Positions 17,181-25,752 of a stretch of 64,000 nucleotides of DNA are shown piece by piece (position 1 is the first letter of the stretch; every line of letters begins with the position of its first letter). The DNA is taken from contig NZ_JBDZDV010000001.1 in the NCBI RefSeq assembly GCF_040544485.1, positions 434,001-498,000 of the forward strand, written 5' to 3'. The notes below the pieces were generated by a model. It ran no database searches and was not told the DNA's origin. It saw only the letters and a list, made by a program, of their open reading frames with translations. The position numbers were made by a program, and so were the translations under genes. Source of the DNA: Lacicoccus halitifaciens. GTDB lineage: Bacteria; Bacillota; Bacilli; Staphylococcales; Salinicoccaceae.

Positions 17181-17645
17181 TCACTCATCTCTCGATACAC
17201 CGAATTTTTCCAGGATCTCATCCTGCATCCGGTTCATTTCTCTTTCATCCGCTTCTTCCATATGGTCATATCCGAGCAGATGAAGGAAACCGTGAAGTGA
17301 CAGGAACAATAACTCGCGCCGGTAACTGTGCCCGTAATCTTCCGCCTGCTCCCTGGCGCGGCCGGTGGAGATGATGATGTCACCGAGCGCCCTCGGTGCT
17401 TCTTCATGTATCAGGTTGAATTCATCATCTTCCATGGCAAATGAAATGACATCAGTCACCTGGTCTTTATCCCTGTACTGATGGTTGAGCTCACGTATCG
17501 CCTCATTGTCAACAAACGACACACTGATTTCCGCATCTGAACCGGCTTCCAGCTCTTCGTAGGCGAAGTTCAGCAAACGGCTGATTTCATCCCTTTCGCT
17601 TCCGGAAGTAAACTCTTCTTCATCTATAAAATCGACTGTCAGCAT
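17181..17645 (-). CDS. ybeY: Endoribonuclease YbeY
   Basis: Metal-dependent RNase of 154 residues involved in 16S rRNA 3'-end maturation and ribosome quality control. The zinc-binding motif has H117, H121 and H127 (HGFLHLLGYDH). It starts nine bases after the phoH stop on the same strand. The phoH-ybeY-dgkA-cdd-era order is widely conserved and links rRNA processing with Era. Confidence 0.95.
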   Translation of the reverse strand: MLTVDFIDEEEFTSGSERDEISRLLNFAYEELEAGSDAEISVSFVDNEAIRELNHQYRDKDQVTDVISFAMEDDEFNLIHEEAPRALGDIIISTGRAREQAEDYGHSYRRELLFLSLHGFLHLLGYDHMEEADEREMNRMQDEILEKFGVSRDE

Positions 17646-17654
17646 AGTGCACCC

Positions 17655-18593
17655 CTATTCATAAGCTTTAATGATTTTTGAAACAAGCGGATGTCTGACT
17701 ACATCAGTTTCGTCCATGCGGTTGATGGCGACGCCCTTTACATCATCAAGCCTTCTCACAGCCTCTATCAGGCCGCTTTTAGTCGCCCCCGGCAGGTCTA
17801 TCTGCGTCTCATCTCCCGTGACGACCATTTTTGAGCCGAAGCCGAGGCGGGTCAGAAACATTTTCATCTGCATTTCTGTAGTATTCTGCGCTTCGTCGAG
17901 GATACAGAATGCATCATTCAATGTACGTCCCCTCATATAGGCGAGCGGTGCAACTTCGATGACGCCGCGCTCCACCAGACGGTCAGTCTGCTCCGTCCCG
18001 AGGACGGTGTGCAGGCCATCATATAACGGCCTTAAATAAGGGTCCACCTTCTCCTTCAGATCCCCCGGCAGGAAACCGAGATTTTCCCCCGCTTCGACGG
18101 CAGGCCTTGTCAGAACGATCCGTTTGACCTGGCCTTCCCTCAGCATCTGGCATGCAAGCACAACAGCAAGAAACGTCTTGCCTGTCCCCGCCGGGCCGAT
18201 GCCGAAGGTGAGGTCACTCCGTTTGATGTTTTCAATATATAGTCTTTGTCCGGTGGTTTTGGCACGTATGCCCTTGCCTTTATTGTCTTTGGCAATCACT
18301 TCATTATATAGATCAAGGAGATACTCAATCGTCCCGTTCTTCGCCATGGTTGATGCCGATTGAACATCCCTCAAATTCACTTTCATCCCCCGCTGGATGA
18401 TTTTAAGCAAATGAATGAGCACATCCTCTGCCAGTTCGACATTATCATCATCCTGCCCGCTCACTGTAATCTCATTGCCGAGCGTATGGATGGTGACATC
18501 GAACATATCTTCCAAAAATGTAATATGTGCATCATTCGCCCCGATGAGCGCCTGGGCCTCCTCGAGACTGTCTATATTTATTATATTAGGCAT
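17655..18593 (-). CDS. phoH: PhoH-family ATPase
   Basis: P-loop ATPase of 312 residues. Walker A is GPAGTGKT at 133-140, and Walker B lies in CILDEAQNTT. Residues 1-110 form the KH-like N-terminal part of the PhoL branch. In the family it is coupled to YbeY and is thought to act as an RNA helicase-like factor in rRNA handling. The ATG at 18593 follows a GGGG run by seven bases; a TTG six bases earlier is less likely. Confidence 0.93.
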   Translation of the reverse strand: MPNIINIDSLEEAQALIGANDAHITFLEDMFDVTIHTLGNEITVSGQDDDNVELAEDVLIHLLKIIQRGMKVNLRDVQSASTMAKNGTIEYLLDLYNEVIAKDNKGKGIRAKTTGQRLYIENIKRSDLTFGIGPAGTGKTFLAVVLACQMLREGQVKRIVLTRPAVEAGENLGFLPGDLKEKVDPYLRPLYDGLHTVLGTEQTDRLVERGVIEVAPLAYMRGRTLNDAFCILDEAQNTTEMQMKMFLTRLGFGSKMVVTGDETQIDLPGATKSGLIEAVRRLDDVKGVAINRMDETDVVRHPLVSKIIKAYE

Positions 18594-18694
18594 GTACAAA
18601 CCCCTTTAATTTATTTGTGGTTACCTTAAATTTACCATTATAGAAACCCGTCTGCAATAAATTCGCCGGGTCTGGCACAGCCTGCACAATAAAA

Positions 18695-18718
18695 AAATAA
18701 GCCCTTATGAGCTTATTT
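18695..18718 (-). terminator. Terminator of the small acetyltransferase gene
   Basis: An AAATAAGC/GCTTATTT stem (18695-18702 with 18711-18718) overlaps the stop codon. On the minus strand it is followed by a run of T. Confidence 0.7.
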
Positions 18719-18996
18719 CACTTTATCATTTTTTTCGAATCTTCTTCCCTCTCCATAACTGCCCTTGCGAAGGGGCATGCCGGGACGATCCTCTTATCTT
18801 CTTCCTTGGCATACTCGACCACCATATTAACCAGCGCACTGCCGATGCCCTGACCGCTCAACTGATTGGCGACCTGGGTACTGTCGATGATGAAATCTCC
18901 GTCCTCGTCGACTACATAGGAAACAAATGCTTCCGGATTCAGTTCATCTTCTCCGACAAAGAACATGTTTTCACCTTTTTTAATATCCACATTCAT
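18718..18996 (-). CDS. GNAT-like N-acetyltransferase (YjdJ/COG2388 type)
   Basis: Short acetyltransferase-like protein of 92 residues. The acetyl-CoA pyrophosphate loop is QGIGSAL (about 49-55). The C-terminal part KRIVPACPFARAVM resembles the core of COG2388 mini-GNAT proteins. These consist of little more than the CoA-binding core, and their substrates are unknown. It appears as a single-gene unit between phoH and the floA operon, with its own terminator. The RBS is GGAGG before the ATG. Confidence 0.82.
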   Translation of the reverse strand: MNVDIKKGENMFFVGEDELNPEAFVSYVVDEDGDFIIDSTQVANQLSGQGIGSALVNMVVEYAKEEDKRIVPACPFARAVMEREEDSKKMIK

Positions 18997-19055
18997 ATCT
19001 ACACCTCCTGCTCATTTATCATATTCTCTAATCCCGCCTGTTTGAAACATGAAAA

Positions 19056-19079
19056 ATGACACACAATGCTGTGTGTCAT
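19056..19079 (-). terminator. Terminator of the nfeD-floA operon
   Basis: A perfect 10 bp stem ATGACACACA/TGTGTGTCAT with loop ATGC lies just after the last gene's stop codon. It is followed on the minus strand by TTTTTC. Confidence 0.85.
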
Positions 19080-19083
19080 CATA

Positions 19084-19800
19084 TCATTTACGGGTACGAG
19101 ATCTTGGTTTCCCCAATATTTCGTTGAAGACGACGCCATTCACAATGGCTTTGTTATCAAATGTGAGGTCCTTGGATGAAAATGAAGTTCTCTGTTTCTT
19201 TCCTTTTTCATGTATCGAAGTCCGGTCGTCACCATATGAATAACGCACCTCATCGGTGATTTCGCCACCCACGCCTCCGATTGCGCCCACAGGCTCAGCT
19301 TTGGTTTCCACAGCACCGGTGCGGACTCTTTCTCTTGCCCGTTCCGCTCTTTCGCTCTGTTTTCTCTCAACGGGTTTTCTGTCCCGGTTGACCTCAGCGC
19401 GCGAGCGCTCCCGCATTGAGGCTTCTTTCTTCTCCCGCTGGCGATCAGCTTCAAACTTCCGCCGTTCTTCATCAACGCGGCGTCTGACATCTTCACGGGT
19501 CGGTCTTGCGGGCCCTTCCCGACCGGTCTCGGCAGGACCGCCTGCGGTATCTCCTGCAGTGCGCCCCATGGCTTTTTCATATTCACTTTGGAACTCGCGC
19601 TTCATCTCGTCGAACATGCCGCGCGGACCCTGTTCCCGCCTTCCCGCCTCCGGCTGCCGGGGTCTCGGGGCCGAGCGTCCCGGCCTTTCCATTTTATCCG
19701 GATCGATATCTCTTTTTTCTTCATTCTTATTCCCGCTGCTGGCTATAAGTGAATATATTACCCCGCCTGCAAATATTAACAGAGGCAGTAATACTTCCAT
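19084..19800 (-). CDS. Hypothetical membrane-anchored protein of the floA locus
   Basis: Protein of 238 residues that I do not recognise by family name. It has one N-terminal hydrophobic helix (about 2-20, LLPLLIFAGGVIYSLIASS). A long, highly charged low-complexity stretch (about 25-175) rich in Arg, Glu, Lys and Gly and probably coiled-coil follows, then a short ordered tail ending in EILGKPRSRTRK. It follows floA by 11 bases. In S. aureus a gene for a comparable hypothetical membrane protein occupies the slot between floA and phoH, so a role in flotillin microdomains is possible but unproven. Confidence 0.75.
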   Translation of the reverse strand: MEVLLPLLIFAGGVIYSLIASSGNKNEEKRDIDPDKMERPGRSAPRPRQPEAGRREQGPRGMFDEMKREFQSEYEKAMGRTAGDTAGGPAETGREGPARPTREDVRRRVDEERRKFEADRQREKKEASMRERSRAEVNRDRKPVERKQSERAERARERVRTGAVETKAEPVGAIGGVGGEITDEVRYSYGDDRTSIHEKGKKQRTSFSSKDLTFDNKAIVNGVVFNEILGKPRSRTRK

Positions 19801-19811
19801 GATATCACGCC

Positions 19812-20819
19812 CTATTCTTCATCTTTGGAACGAGACGGATCTGTCATCTTATTGATGGAATCCCTCATGTTTGTATCTGCTTCGACGTTTTTAAGATCAT
19901 AATAATCGCTTACTCCGATATTGCCGTTTTCAAGCGCTACAGCAAAAGCGAGCGGCACTTTCGACTCCGCTTCCACAACTTTCGCCCTCATTTCCTGAAC
20001 GCGGGCTTTCATCTCCTGCTCCTGCGCTACGGCCATCGCCCGGCGCTCTTCAGCTTTAGCCTGTGCAATGTTCTTATCGGCCACCGCCTGCTCTGTCTGG
20101 AGGTCGGCTCCGATGTTCTTGCCGATATCCACATCCGCAATGTCTATGGATAATATCTCAAACGCTGTACCTGAGTCCAGGCCCTTTGAAAGTACAGTCT
20201 GGGAAATACGGTCAGGGTTTTCCAATACGTCGGAATGCTTGTTCGAAGAACCGATTGTGGAGACGATACCCTCACCGACACGGGCGACGATCGTATCTTC
20301 ACCGGCACCCCCGACGAGACGTTCAATGTTTGCACGTACAGTAATGCGCGCCTTTGCCTTAACTTCAATACCGTCCATTGCCACACCTGCAATGAATGGT
20401 GTCTCGATCACTTTCGGATTGACACTCATTTGAACCGCTTCCAACACGTCACGGCCTGCAAGGTCGATTGCCGCACAACGCTCGAATGTCAAGTTGATAT
20501 CTGCACGCTGGGCTGCGATCAGTGCATCGACGACCCTGTCGACATTACCACCCGCAAGGAAGTGTGACTCCAGCTGATTGACGGTCAGCTTGATGCCTGC
20601 CTTGTCACCTTTGATCATCGGTTCAATGACACGTTTCGGCTTGACACGTCTGAGACGCATCCCAACCAGTGAGAAGATACCCACTTTGACTCCGGCGGAA
20701 ATGGCTGAAATCCATAAGCCGACCGGGACAAATGACAGGATGAACGACAGGATGATGAATACTATAACGATCAGGAATATGACCGTTAATAATCCGCCAC
20801 CTATAAACATAAGATCCAT
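19812..20819 (-). CDS. floA: Flotillin-like protein FloA
   Basis: Membrane-microdomain scaffold of 335 residues, the usual length. The N-terminus has hydrophobic hairpin segments (about 5-32 and 34-55). The SPFH-like middle contains IADVDIGKNIGADLQ, and an alanine/glutamate-rich coiled coil (about 235-290) contains AQAKAEERRAMAVAQEQEMK, the oligomerisation region. It lies between nfeD and the 238-residue membrane protein. The operon order nfeD-floA matches B. subtilis yqeZ-yqfA. Confidence 0.95.
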   Translation of the reverse strand: MDLMFIGGGLLTVIFLIVIVFIILSFILSFVPVGLWISAISAGVKVGIFSLVGMRLRRVKPKRVIEPMIKGDKAGIKLTVNQLESHFLAGGNVDRVVDALIAAQRADINLTFERCAAIDLAGRDVLEAVQMSVNPKVIETPFIAGVAMDGIEVKAKARITVRANIERLVGGAGEDTIVARVGEGIVSTIGSSNKHSDVLENPDRISQTVLSKGLDSGTAFEILSIDIADVDIGKNIGADLQTEQAVADKNIAQAKAEERRAMAVAQEQEMKARVQEMRAKVVEAESKVPLAFAVALENGNIGVSDYYDLKNVEADTNMRDSINKMTDPSRSKDEE

Positions 20820-20842
20820 ATAAAACTCTCCTTTAAATTAAT

Positions 20843-21526
20843 CTATTCTTCAATCGGACGTACAACAACCCTCGAACTTTCAATGAGTATGACCTTCACT
20901 TCAGTGTCTGCAGGGATGTAAGACCCTTCCGCAACAGCATCAATCCGCTTCTCACCATACCGTATCGTCCCCGACGGCCTGAGCGGTGTTACAGTCTTCG
21001 CTGTGACCCCGAGAAGATCGGACCGGTCATCAAATGATGTATAGCCGGATTCGGCATCGGTCGCATCGCTTAAAATCAACCTGTTCAAAAATGGAATTTT
21101 TCTTTTCTTGGATTTGATAAGACCCACCACCATAAAAGATGCAATAATGATTATAATCAGCAGAAATATCGAATAAAGAATCATATTCCCACTGACCAGC
21201 ACAATGCTCAGCAAAAGGAGAATTATGCCTATTATCCCTAAAAAGGTACCGATTACAAAAAACTCTACAATCACCAGGAAAGAGCCGAGGACAAACAATG
21301 CAAGCGCCCATAGGTTGTTTTCACCAGTCAAAAGGTGACCGGAGAAAAATAAGACCATGGCGGCGATTGAAAGCAGGCCATAAAAATTGAATCGTTCGGA
21401 GAAAAGCTGCATCACCAGTCCGATGATGAAAATAGCCAGCAGTATAAAGGCAATTACAGGCATGGTAATAACATCGCTGAATGTATGTACAATATTCATA
21501 ACCAAAAATGTATCAATCCTTGCCAT
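20843..21526 (-). CDS. NfeD-like membrane protein, short form
   Basis: Membrane partner of flotillin, 227 residues. There are four or five hydrophobic segments between about 10 and 130, then a C-terminal OB fold (about 160-227). The fold contains GVTAKTVTPLRPSGTIRYGEKRI, i.e. the typical NfeD Gly/Pro turn. The N-terminal ClpP-like protease domain of long NfeD proteins is absent, so it is the NfeD1b-like or truncated form. The start at 21526 (MARIDTF) follows GGAGGGG by six bases; the upstream in-frame ATG would contain that site. Confidence 0.9.
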   Translation of the reverse strand: MARIDTFLVMNIVHTFSDVITMPVIAFILLAIFIIGLVMQLFSERFNFYGLLSIAAMVLFFSGHLLTGENNLWALALFVLGSFLVIVEFFVIGTFLGIIGIILLLLSIVLVSGNMILYSIFLLIIIIIASFMVVGLIKSKKRKIPFLNRLILSDATDAESGYTSFDDRSDLLGVTAKTVTPLRPSGTIRYGEKRIDAVAEGSYIPADTEVKVILIESSRVVVRPIEE

Positions 21527-21603
21527 GCAAATCCCCTCCACCTTCATTATACATACTTACCATGCAAAAATAAATAAACTGTACTGACAAGATGTGAAAA
21601 AAA

Positions 21604-21631
21604 GACAGCACTATTAAATAATAGTACTGTC
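21604..21631 (-). terminator. Terminator of rpsU
   Basis: A 13-base arm hairpin with one mismatch (21604-21616 with 21619-21631) is followed by seven T on the minus strand. It separates rpsU from the flotillin operon. Confidence 0.82.
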
Positions 21632-21663
21632 CGTGTATGATAAATTATCCGAGGGAGGATATT

Positions 21664-21840
21664 TTATCTGAATTTTCTTTTGCGTGCTGCTTCGGATTTT
21701 TTCTTGCGTTTCACGCTTGGTTTCTCATAATATTCTCTTTTACGGGCTTCTTGGATAGTGCCGTTTTTAGAGACATTACGCTTAAAACGACGCAGTGCAT
21801 CTTCGATCGGTTCGTTCTTGTTAACAGATGTTTTAGTCAT
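21664..21840 (-). CDS. rpsU: 30S ribosomal protein S21
   Basis: Small basic ribosomal protein of 58 residues, beginning MTKTSVNKNEPIEDALRRF. The body has the family's KRKKKSEAARKRKF tail and the Arg-rich EYYEKPSVKR segment. The start at 21840 is preceded by GGAGGGAGGG, an unusually strong ribosome binding site. It is transcribed as a single gene from its own consensus promoter and closed by its own hairpin. In Firmicutes rpsU is regularly found near yqeY or mtaB and the flotillin genes. Confidence 0.96.
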   Translation of the reverse strand: MTKTSVNKNEPIEDALRRFKRNVSKNGTIQEARKREYYEKPSVKRKKKSEAARKRKFR

Positions 21841-21903
21841 AAATTTCCCTCCCTCCGAATAACCAAAGGTTAATCTCACATAGCCTTTACTATGTACTCA
21901 AAC

Positions 21904-21932
21904 ATTATAATATAACAAAGTTTTTTGGTCAA
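21904..21932 (-). promoter_or_regulatory. rpsU promoter
   Basis: On the minus strand TTGACC (21927-21932), a 17 bp spacer and TATAAT (21904-21909) form a near-consensus SigA promoter. The predicted leader (21841-21897) contains two small hairpins: ACATAG/CTATGT at 21878-21895 and TAACC/GGTTA at 21860-21872. Confidence 0.8.
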
Positions 21933-21939
21933 CTTAATT

Positions 21940-22605
21940 TTAATAGTCTGATTCCGACAATCCGCCTGACACGATTTCAATGCCGCTTGAAGCGCCTATG
22001 CGTGTCGCTCCGCCCTCTATCATCTTCAGGGCATCTTCAGCTGATCTGACTCCGCCGCTCGCCTTAACGCCCATTTCTTCGCCGACGGTCATGCGCATCA
22101 AAGCGACATCCTCCACTTTCGCGCCCTCCCCGTTGAATCCGGTGGAAGTCTTGACGAAATCGGCACCTGCTTTTTTGGCAAGATTGCTGGCACTGACGAT
22201 TTCATCACCGTCAAGGAGCCCGCTCTCTATGATCACCTTGACCAGCGCATCCGTACCGGCTGCATCGCAGACCGCTTTGATGTCATTATAGACGAGGTCG
22301 TGATTGCCGGATTTGAGGGCGCCGATATTGATGACCATATCCACTTCATCGGCACCGTTCTGGATGGCGTTCATCGTTTCAAATGCCTTCACTTCGGATG
22401 TGGAGGCGCCGAGTGGGAAGCCGATGACGGTGCACACTTTGACATCGCTGTCCTCCAATATGTCGGAAGCGGTCTGGACCCATGCAGGATTGATGCATAC
22501 GCTGAAGAATTCATGCTTCATCGCCTCCTGGCAGAGCTCGAATATCTCGTCCTGTGTCACCGCAGGTTTCAATAATGTATGGTCGATATACTTTGAAAGT
22601 TTCAT
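21940..22605 (-). CDS. deoC: Deoxyribose-phosphate aldolase
   Basis: Class I aldolase of 221 residues that splits deoxyribose-5-phosphate to acetaldehyde and glyceraldehyde-3-phosphate in nucleoside catabolism. The Schiff-base lysine is K152 (VKTSTGF), with D89 (DEVDMVIN) and K181 (VKASGGVRS) as the catalytic partners. The ATG at 22605 follows GGAGG by seven bases. A frame open for a further 39 codons upstream reads into mtaB in another frame and was ignored. It lies between rpsU and mtaB without other nucleoside-catabolism genes. Confidence 0.95.
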   Translation of the reverse strand: MKLSKYIDHTLLKPAVTQDEIFELCQEAMKHEFFSVCINPAWVQTASDILEDSDVKVCTVIGFPLGASTSEVKAFETMNAIQNGADEVDMVINIGALKSGNHDLVYNDIKAVCDAAGTDALVKVIIESGLLDGDEIVSASNLAKKAGADFVKTSTGFNGEGAKVEDVALMRMTVGEEMGVKASGGVRSAEDALKMIEGGATRIGASSGIEIVSGGLSESDY

Positions 22606-22648
22606 GTTTTTGCCTCCAGTTTTTTTTTCAGATCCATTCCGGATTGGA

Positions 22649-24004
22649 TTATTGGATCGTCCGTTCAATATAGGCATAGTTCTTGACCATGGGTTTCTCA
22701 AGCACTTTGACGACTTCCCCATGGCTCAGCGGATATCCTGCTTCGGTCACTTTGACTTTCACGAGCTCTCCTGTCAAAGATTCATCCGCATCGATGGCAA
22801 TCTTCATATAGTTGTCAGCATGGCCGATCAATTTCCCGTCTTTGACCTCTTCCGGGATGATTTCAAGGACATCATCCTTGAAGCCTTCGGCATATTCGAG
22901 TGCGAGGCGGTCTGATAAGTCGATCAGCCTTCTGACCCTTTCGTTTTTGGTGTCATTATCGATCTGATCGGTCATCCTCGCAGCCGGGGTGCCGGTCCTG
23001 ATTGAGTAAGGGAAGACATGAAGTTCGGAGAAATGATGCTTATTGATGAAATCATAAGTTTCCTGGAATTCTTCTTCCGTCTCCCCCGGAAATCCGACGA
23101 TGACGTCACTCGTTATCGCCACATTCGGCATGATTTCCTTCAGTTTCACGATACGGGATTCAAAGAATTCCATCGTATACTTCCTTCTCATACGTTTCAG
23201 GACCGTATCACTGCCCGACTGTATCGGCACATGGAGGTGCCTTACGATCTTATTTGAATCCCTGATGACATCAATGACCTCATCGGTCAGCTGGCTCGCT
23301 TCGATGCTTGAGATCCTCAGGCGGTTCAGGCCGTCGACCTGTTCCAGGTCACGCAGAAGCTGGACCAGGTTGTAATCTTTCAGGTCTTCCCCGTAACCGC
23401 CGGTATGGATGCCCGTGAGGACGATCTCCTTGTACCCCTGATCCACAAGGTTCTGTGCCTGTTCAATGACTTTCAGCGGATCACGTGAGCGCATCAGCCC
23501 CCGCGCCCACGGGATGATGCAGAATGTACAGAAGTTGTTGCAGCCTTCCTGGATCTTCAGGGTCGCACGTGTGCGGTCCGTGAAATAAGGCACATCCATT
23601 TCTTCATATGTACGCTTCTTCATGATATTTTTGACGCCGTTGATCGGCTGGCGTTCGCGGTGGTATTGATTGACATACCCGAGCAGTTTATCCCGGTCCT
23701 CCGTGCCGATGATGATGTCCACACCCGCTATATCCATGATCTCCTTAGGGGAGGTCTGTGCATAGCAGCCCGTCACGGCGATGACCGCATCCGGATTATT
23801 ACGGATGGCACGGCGGATGACCTGACGGCTTTTCTTATCCCCCGTGTTGGTCACAGTGCATGTATTGATTACATAGACATCGGCATTCTGTTCAAAATCT
23901 ATACGTTCGTATCCGTCTTCTTTGAATATCTGCCACATCGCCTCTGTCTCATAATGGTTGACCTTGCAGCCAAGCGTGTGGAAAGCAATTGTTTTTTCAT
24001 TCAT
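22649..24004 (-). CDS. mtaB: tRNA (N6-L-threonylcarbamoyladenosine(37)-C2)-methylthiotransferase
   Basis: Radical-SAM methylthiotransferase of 451 residues that converts t6A37 to ms2t6A37. The N-terminal UPF0004 domain starts FHTLGCKVNHYE and supplies three cluster cysteines, including those in NTCTVTN and TGCYAQ. The radical-SAM motif is CNNFCTFC. A TRAM domain forms the C-terminus (about 375-440). The start at 24004 (MNEKTIAF) is the most family-like; ATG at 24010 and TTG at 24013 are in frame too, and the ribosome site is weak. It has its own candidate promoter at 24050-24078. Confidence 0.93.
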   Translation of the reverse strand: MNEKTIAFHTLGCKVNHYETEAMWQIFKEDGYERIDFEQNADVYVINTCTVTNTGDKKSRQVIRRAIRNNPDAVIAVTGCYAQTSPKEIMDIAGVDIIIGTEDRDKLLGYVNQYHRERQPINGVKNIMKKRTYEEMDVPYFTDRTRATLKIQEGCNNFCTFCIIPWARGLMRSRDPLKVIEQAQNLVDQGYKEIVLTGIHTGGYGEDLKDYNLVQLLRDLEQVDGLNRLRISSIEASQLTDEVIDVIRDSNKIVRHLHVPIQSGSDTVLKRMRRKYTMEFFESRIVKLKEIMPNVAITSDVIVGFPGETEEEFQETYDFINKHHFSELHVFPYSIRTGTPAARMTDQIDNDTKNERVRRLIDLSDRLALEYAEGFKDDVLEIIPEEVKDGKLIGHADNYMKIAIDADESLTGELVKVKVTEAGYPLSHGEVVKVLEKPMVKNYAYIERTIQ

Positions 24005-24049
24005 AACCATCAAATCTTTCTTTAATAAAGTATTATGATAACTTTACAT

Positions 24050-24078
24050 ATAATAGCATAATATAAAAAGTCATTCAA
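24050..24078 (-). promoter_or_regulatory. Candidate mtaB promoter
   Basis: TTGAAT (24073-24078) and TATTAT (24050-24055) are separated by 17 bp on the minus strand, in the 81 bp gap between rsmE and mtaB. This would give mtaB transcription independent of the heat-shock operon. Confidence 0.6.
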
Positions 24079-24085
24079 TTACGCG

Positions 24086-24811
24086 TCATTCCACGATACT
24101 GCTTACGGCGGCAAGGAAATAAAGCGGCGCCGTCTCGGCACGGAGTATCCTCGGCCCGAGTGAGAGGGGCACAAAAGAGGTATCCGCCCCAACTTCCTGC
24201 TCTGTGAGTCCGCCTTCCGGGCCGAATATGAAAGCGATCTTCCTGCCCGGGCGTATACTCTCAAGATTTGAAAAAGACTTTGCCTTCTGGCCTGCATAAC
24301 CTTCGAATGCAATGATGACAGAATCATAATCATTGAAGTCCATGGCGTGGAGCTTCCCTTCGAAGCGTATATCGGGGATGGTGAAACGCCTGCTCTGCTC
24401 ACTCGCTTCCCTGACCACTTTTTGAAAGCGCGCGAGACGCTTCTCCCTTTTTTTCGCATCCAGCTTCACGATACTTCTGTCAGCTTCGTAAATGATGAAT
24501 GCCGAGGCGCCGAGTTCAGTCGATTTCTGAAGCATCCACTCGAATTTCTCACCCTTCAGCAACGGGCACACCACTGTGATTTCAACAGGCGGTTCAGTAC
24601 TCGGCTCCAGTCCCCCTTCGGTCATGTAAGAGACTTTCCTGCCGTCCACCCCGATGATCTTACATAAGTAGCCGGCCTTTTTGCCGTCCACCATTTCAAA
24701 CATGTCATCAACACGAAAACGCATCACATTGAGCATATGATGCGTATCTTCATTCTCTATTTCATATTGTTCATTCAGGTTCAATTTTTCGGATGTAAAA
24801 TATCTCTGCAT
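24086..24811 (-). CDS. rsmE: 16S rRNA (uracil(1498)-N3)-methyltransferase
   Basis: SPOUT-class methyltransferase of 241 residues. The N-terminal PUA-like domain begins MQRYFTSEKL. The knotted SAM-binding site contains FIFGPEGGLTEQE (about 195-207) and LGPRILRAETA near the C-terminus. Methylates U1498 of the small-subunit rRNA. It starts seven bases after prmA, in the dnaJ-prmA-rsmE arrangement typical of Firmicutes. Confidence 0.95.
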   Translation of the reverse strand: MQRYFTSEKLNLNEQYEIENEDTHHMLNVMRFRVDDMFEMVDGKKAGYLCKIIGVDGRKVSYMTEGGLEPSTEPPVEITVVCPLLKGEKFEWMLQKSTELGASAFIIYEADRSIVKLDAKKREKRLARFQKVVREASEQSRRFTIPDIRFEGKLHAMDFNDYDSVIIAFEGYAGQKAKSFSNLESIRPGRKIAFIFGPEGGLTEQEVGADTSFVPLSLGPRILRAETAPLYFLAAVSSIVE

Positions 24812-24817
24812 GGCAAA

Positions 24818-25750
24818 TCATACCTTTTCAGCTAAAATACTTACCCAGCCGTCTTCTTCAAGGATTTCCACAATGCGGAATCCGGCACGTGTCATTTTCC
24901 CTGTAATCTCATCGCGTTTTTCAGAGATGATTCCGGAGGCGATGAAATATCCATCTTCATTCAATTTCTCATACGCATCTTCAACCATATCTTCAATGAT
25001 GTGTGCAAGGATGTTGGCGATGACGATATCGTAACTGCCGTCTTCCTCTTTAAGCAGATCGGCAGTTTCCAGCCGTATCGCCTGCTCGCAGTCATTGATG
25101 ACAAAATTCTCATATGCGACTTTTATGGATAACTCATCAATATCGGTCGCTTTCACGGATGATGCCCCCATCATATGGGAGGCGATCGATAAGATTCCCG
25201 ATCCCGTGCCGACATCAATGACCGAGCTTCCGGGTTTCACCGTCTTTTCTATAAACTTGAGGCACATGCTGGTCGTCGGGTGATCCCCCGTGCCGAAGGC
25301 CATCCCGGGATCGAGCTTGATGAGCCGGTCCCTCTCCCGGTACTCGTATTCATCCATTTCCCATGAAGGCACGATCACAAATGTCTCGGAAACCCTGAAA
25401 CTGTGGAAATGCTTCTTCCATTCGTTTTCCCAATCGGACTCTTCAATGACCTTATGTGAAATATCGATCTCTTCTTTGGACGCGAGGTCCGCCTCCGAGA
25501 TGAAAGTTTCAATCTTCCCGATCATGGTTTCAACGTCCTGGGTTTCATCGAAATAGACCAGTATCCTGATATCGGAGTCCGGATAATCCTTTGGGTTCAG
25601 CTTGAATTTCTCATCGAAATTGGTGATCTTCTGCCTTAAGATATCAATGGAATGCTCGATTGATACACCTTTCGATAAAGTGTTCAGGTAAGCTGAAAGA
25701 CTCTCTTCATTATCTTCCTTTGTATGAATTGCAACTTCATGCCATTTCAT
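24818..25750 (-). CDS. prmA: Ribosomal protein L11 methyltransferase
   Basis: SAM-dependent protein methyltransferase of 310 residues that trimethylates L11. The recognition domain is N-terminal, and the catalytic domain has the SAM motif VIDVGTGSGILSIAS (about 177-191). Further C-terminal is IVANILAHI, the N-[IL]-L-A loop (NPPY equivalent) of PrmA. It lies two bases after the dnaJ stop. The hrcA-grpE-dnaK-dnaJ-prmA order is shared across Firmicutes. Confidence 0.95.
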   Translation of the reverse strand: MKWHEVAIHTKEDNEESLSAYLNTLSKGVSIEHSIDILRQKITNFDEKFKLNPKDYPDSDIRILVYFDETQDVETMIGKIETFISEADLASKEEIDISHKVIEESDWENEWKKHFHSFRVSETFVIVPSWEMDEYEYRERDRLIKLDPGMAFGTGDHPTTSMCLKFIEKTVKPGSSVIDVGTGSGILSIASHMMGASSVKATDIDELSIKVAYENFVINDCEQAIRLETADLLKEEDGSYDIVIANILAHIIEDMVEDAYEKLNEDGYFIASGIISEKRDEITGKMTRAGFRIVEILEEDGWVSILAEKV

Positions 25751-25752
25751 CT

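Noticed and set aside
22606..22722. Extended N-terminus for DeoC
   Set aside because: The extension reads into mtaB coding sequence in another frame, and the GGAGG site and family start are at 22605.
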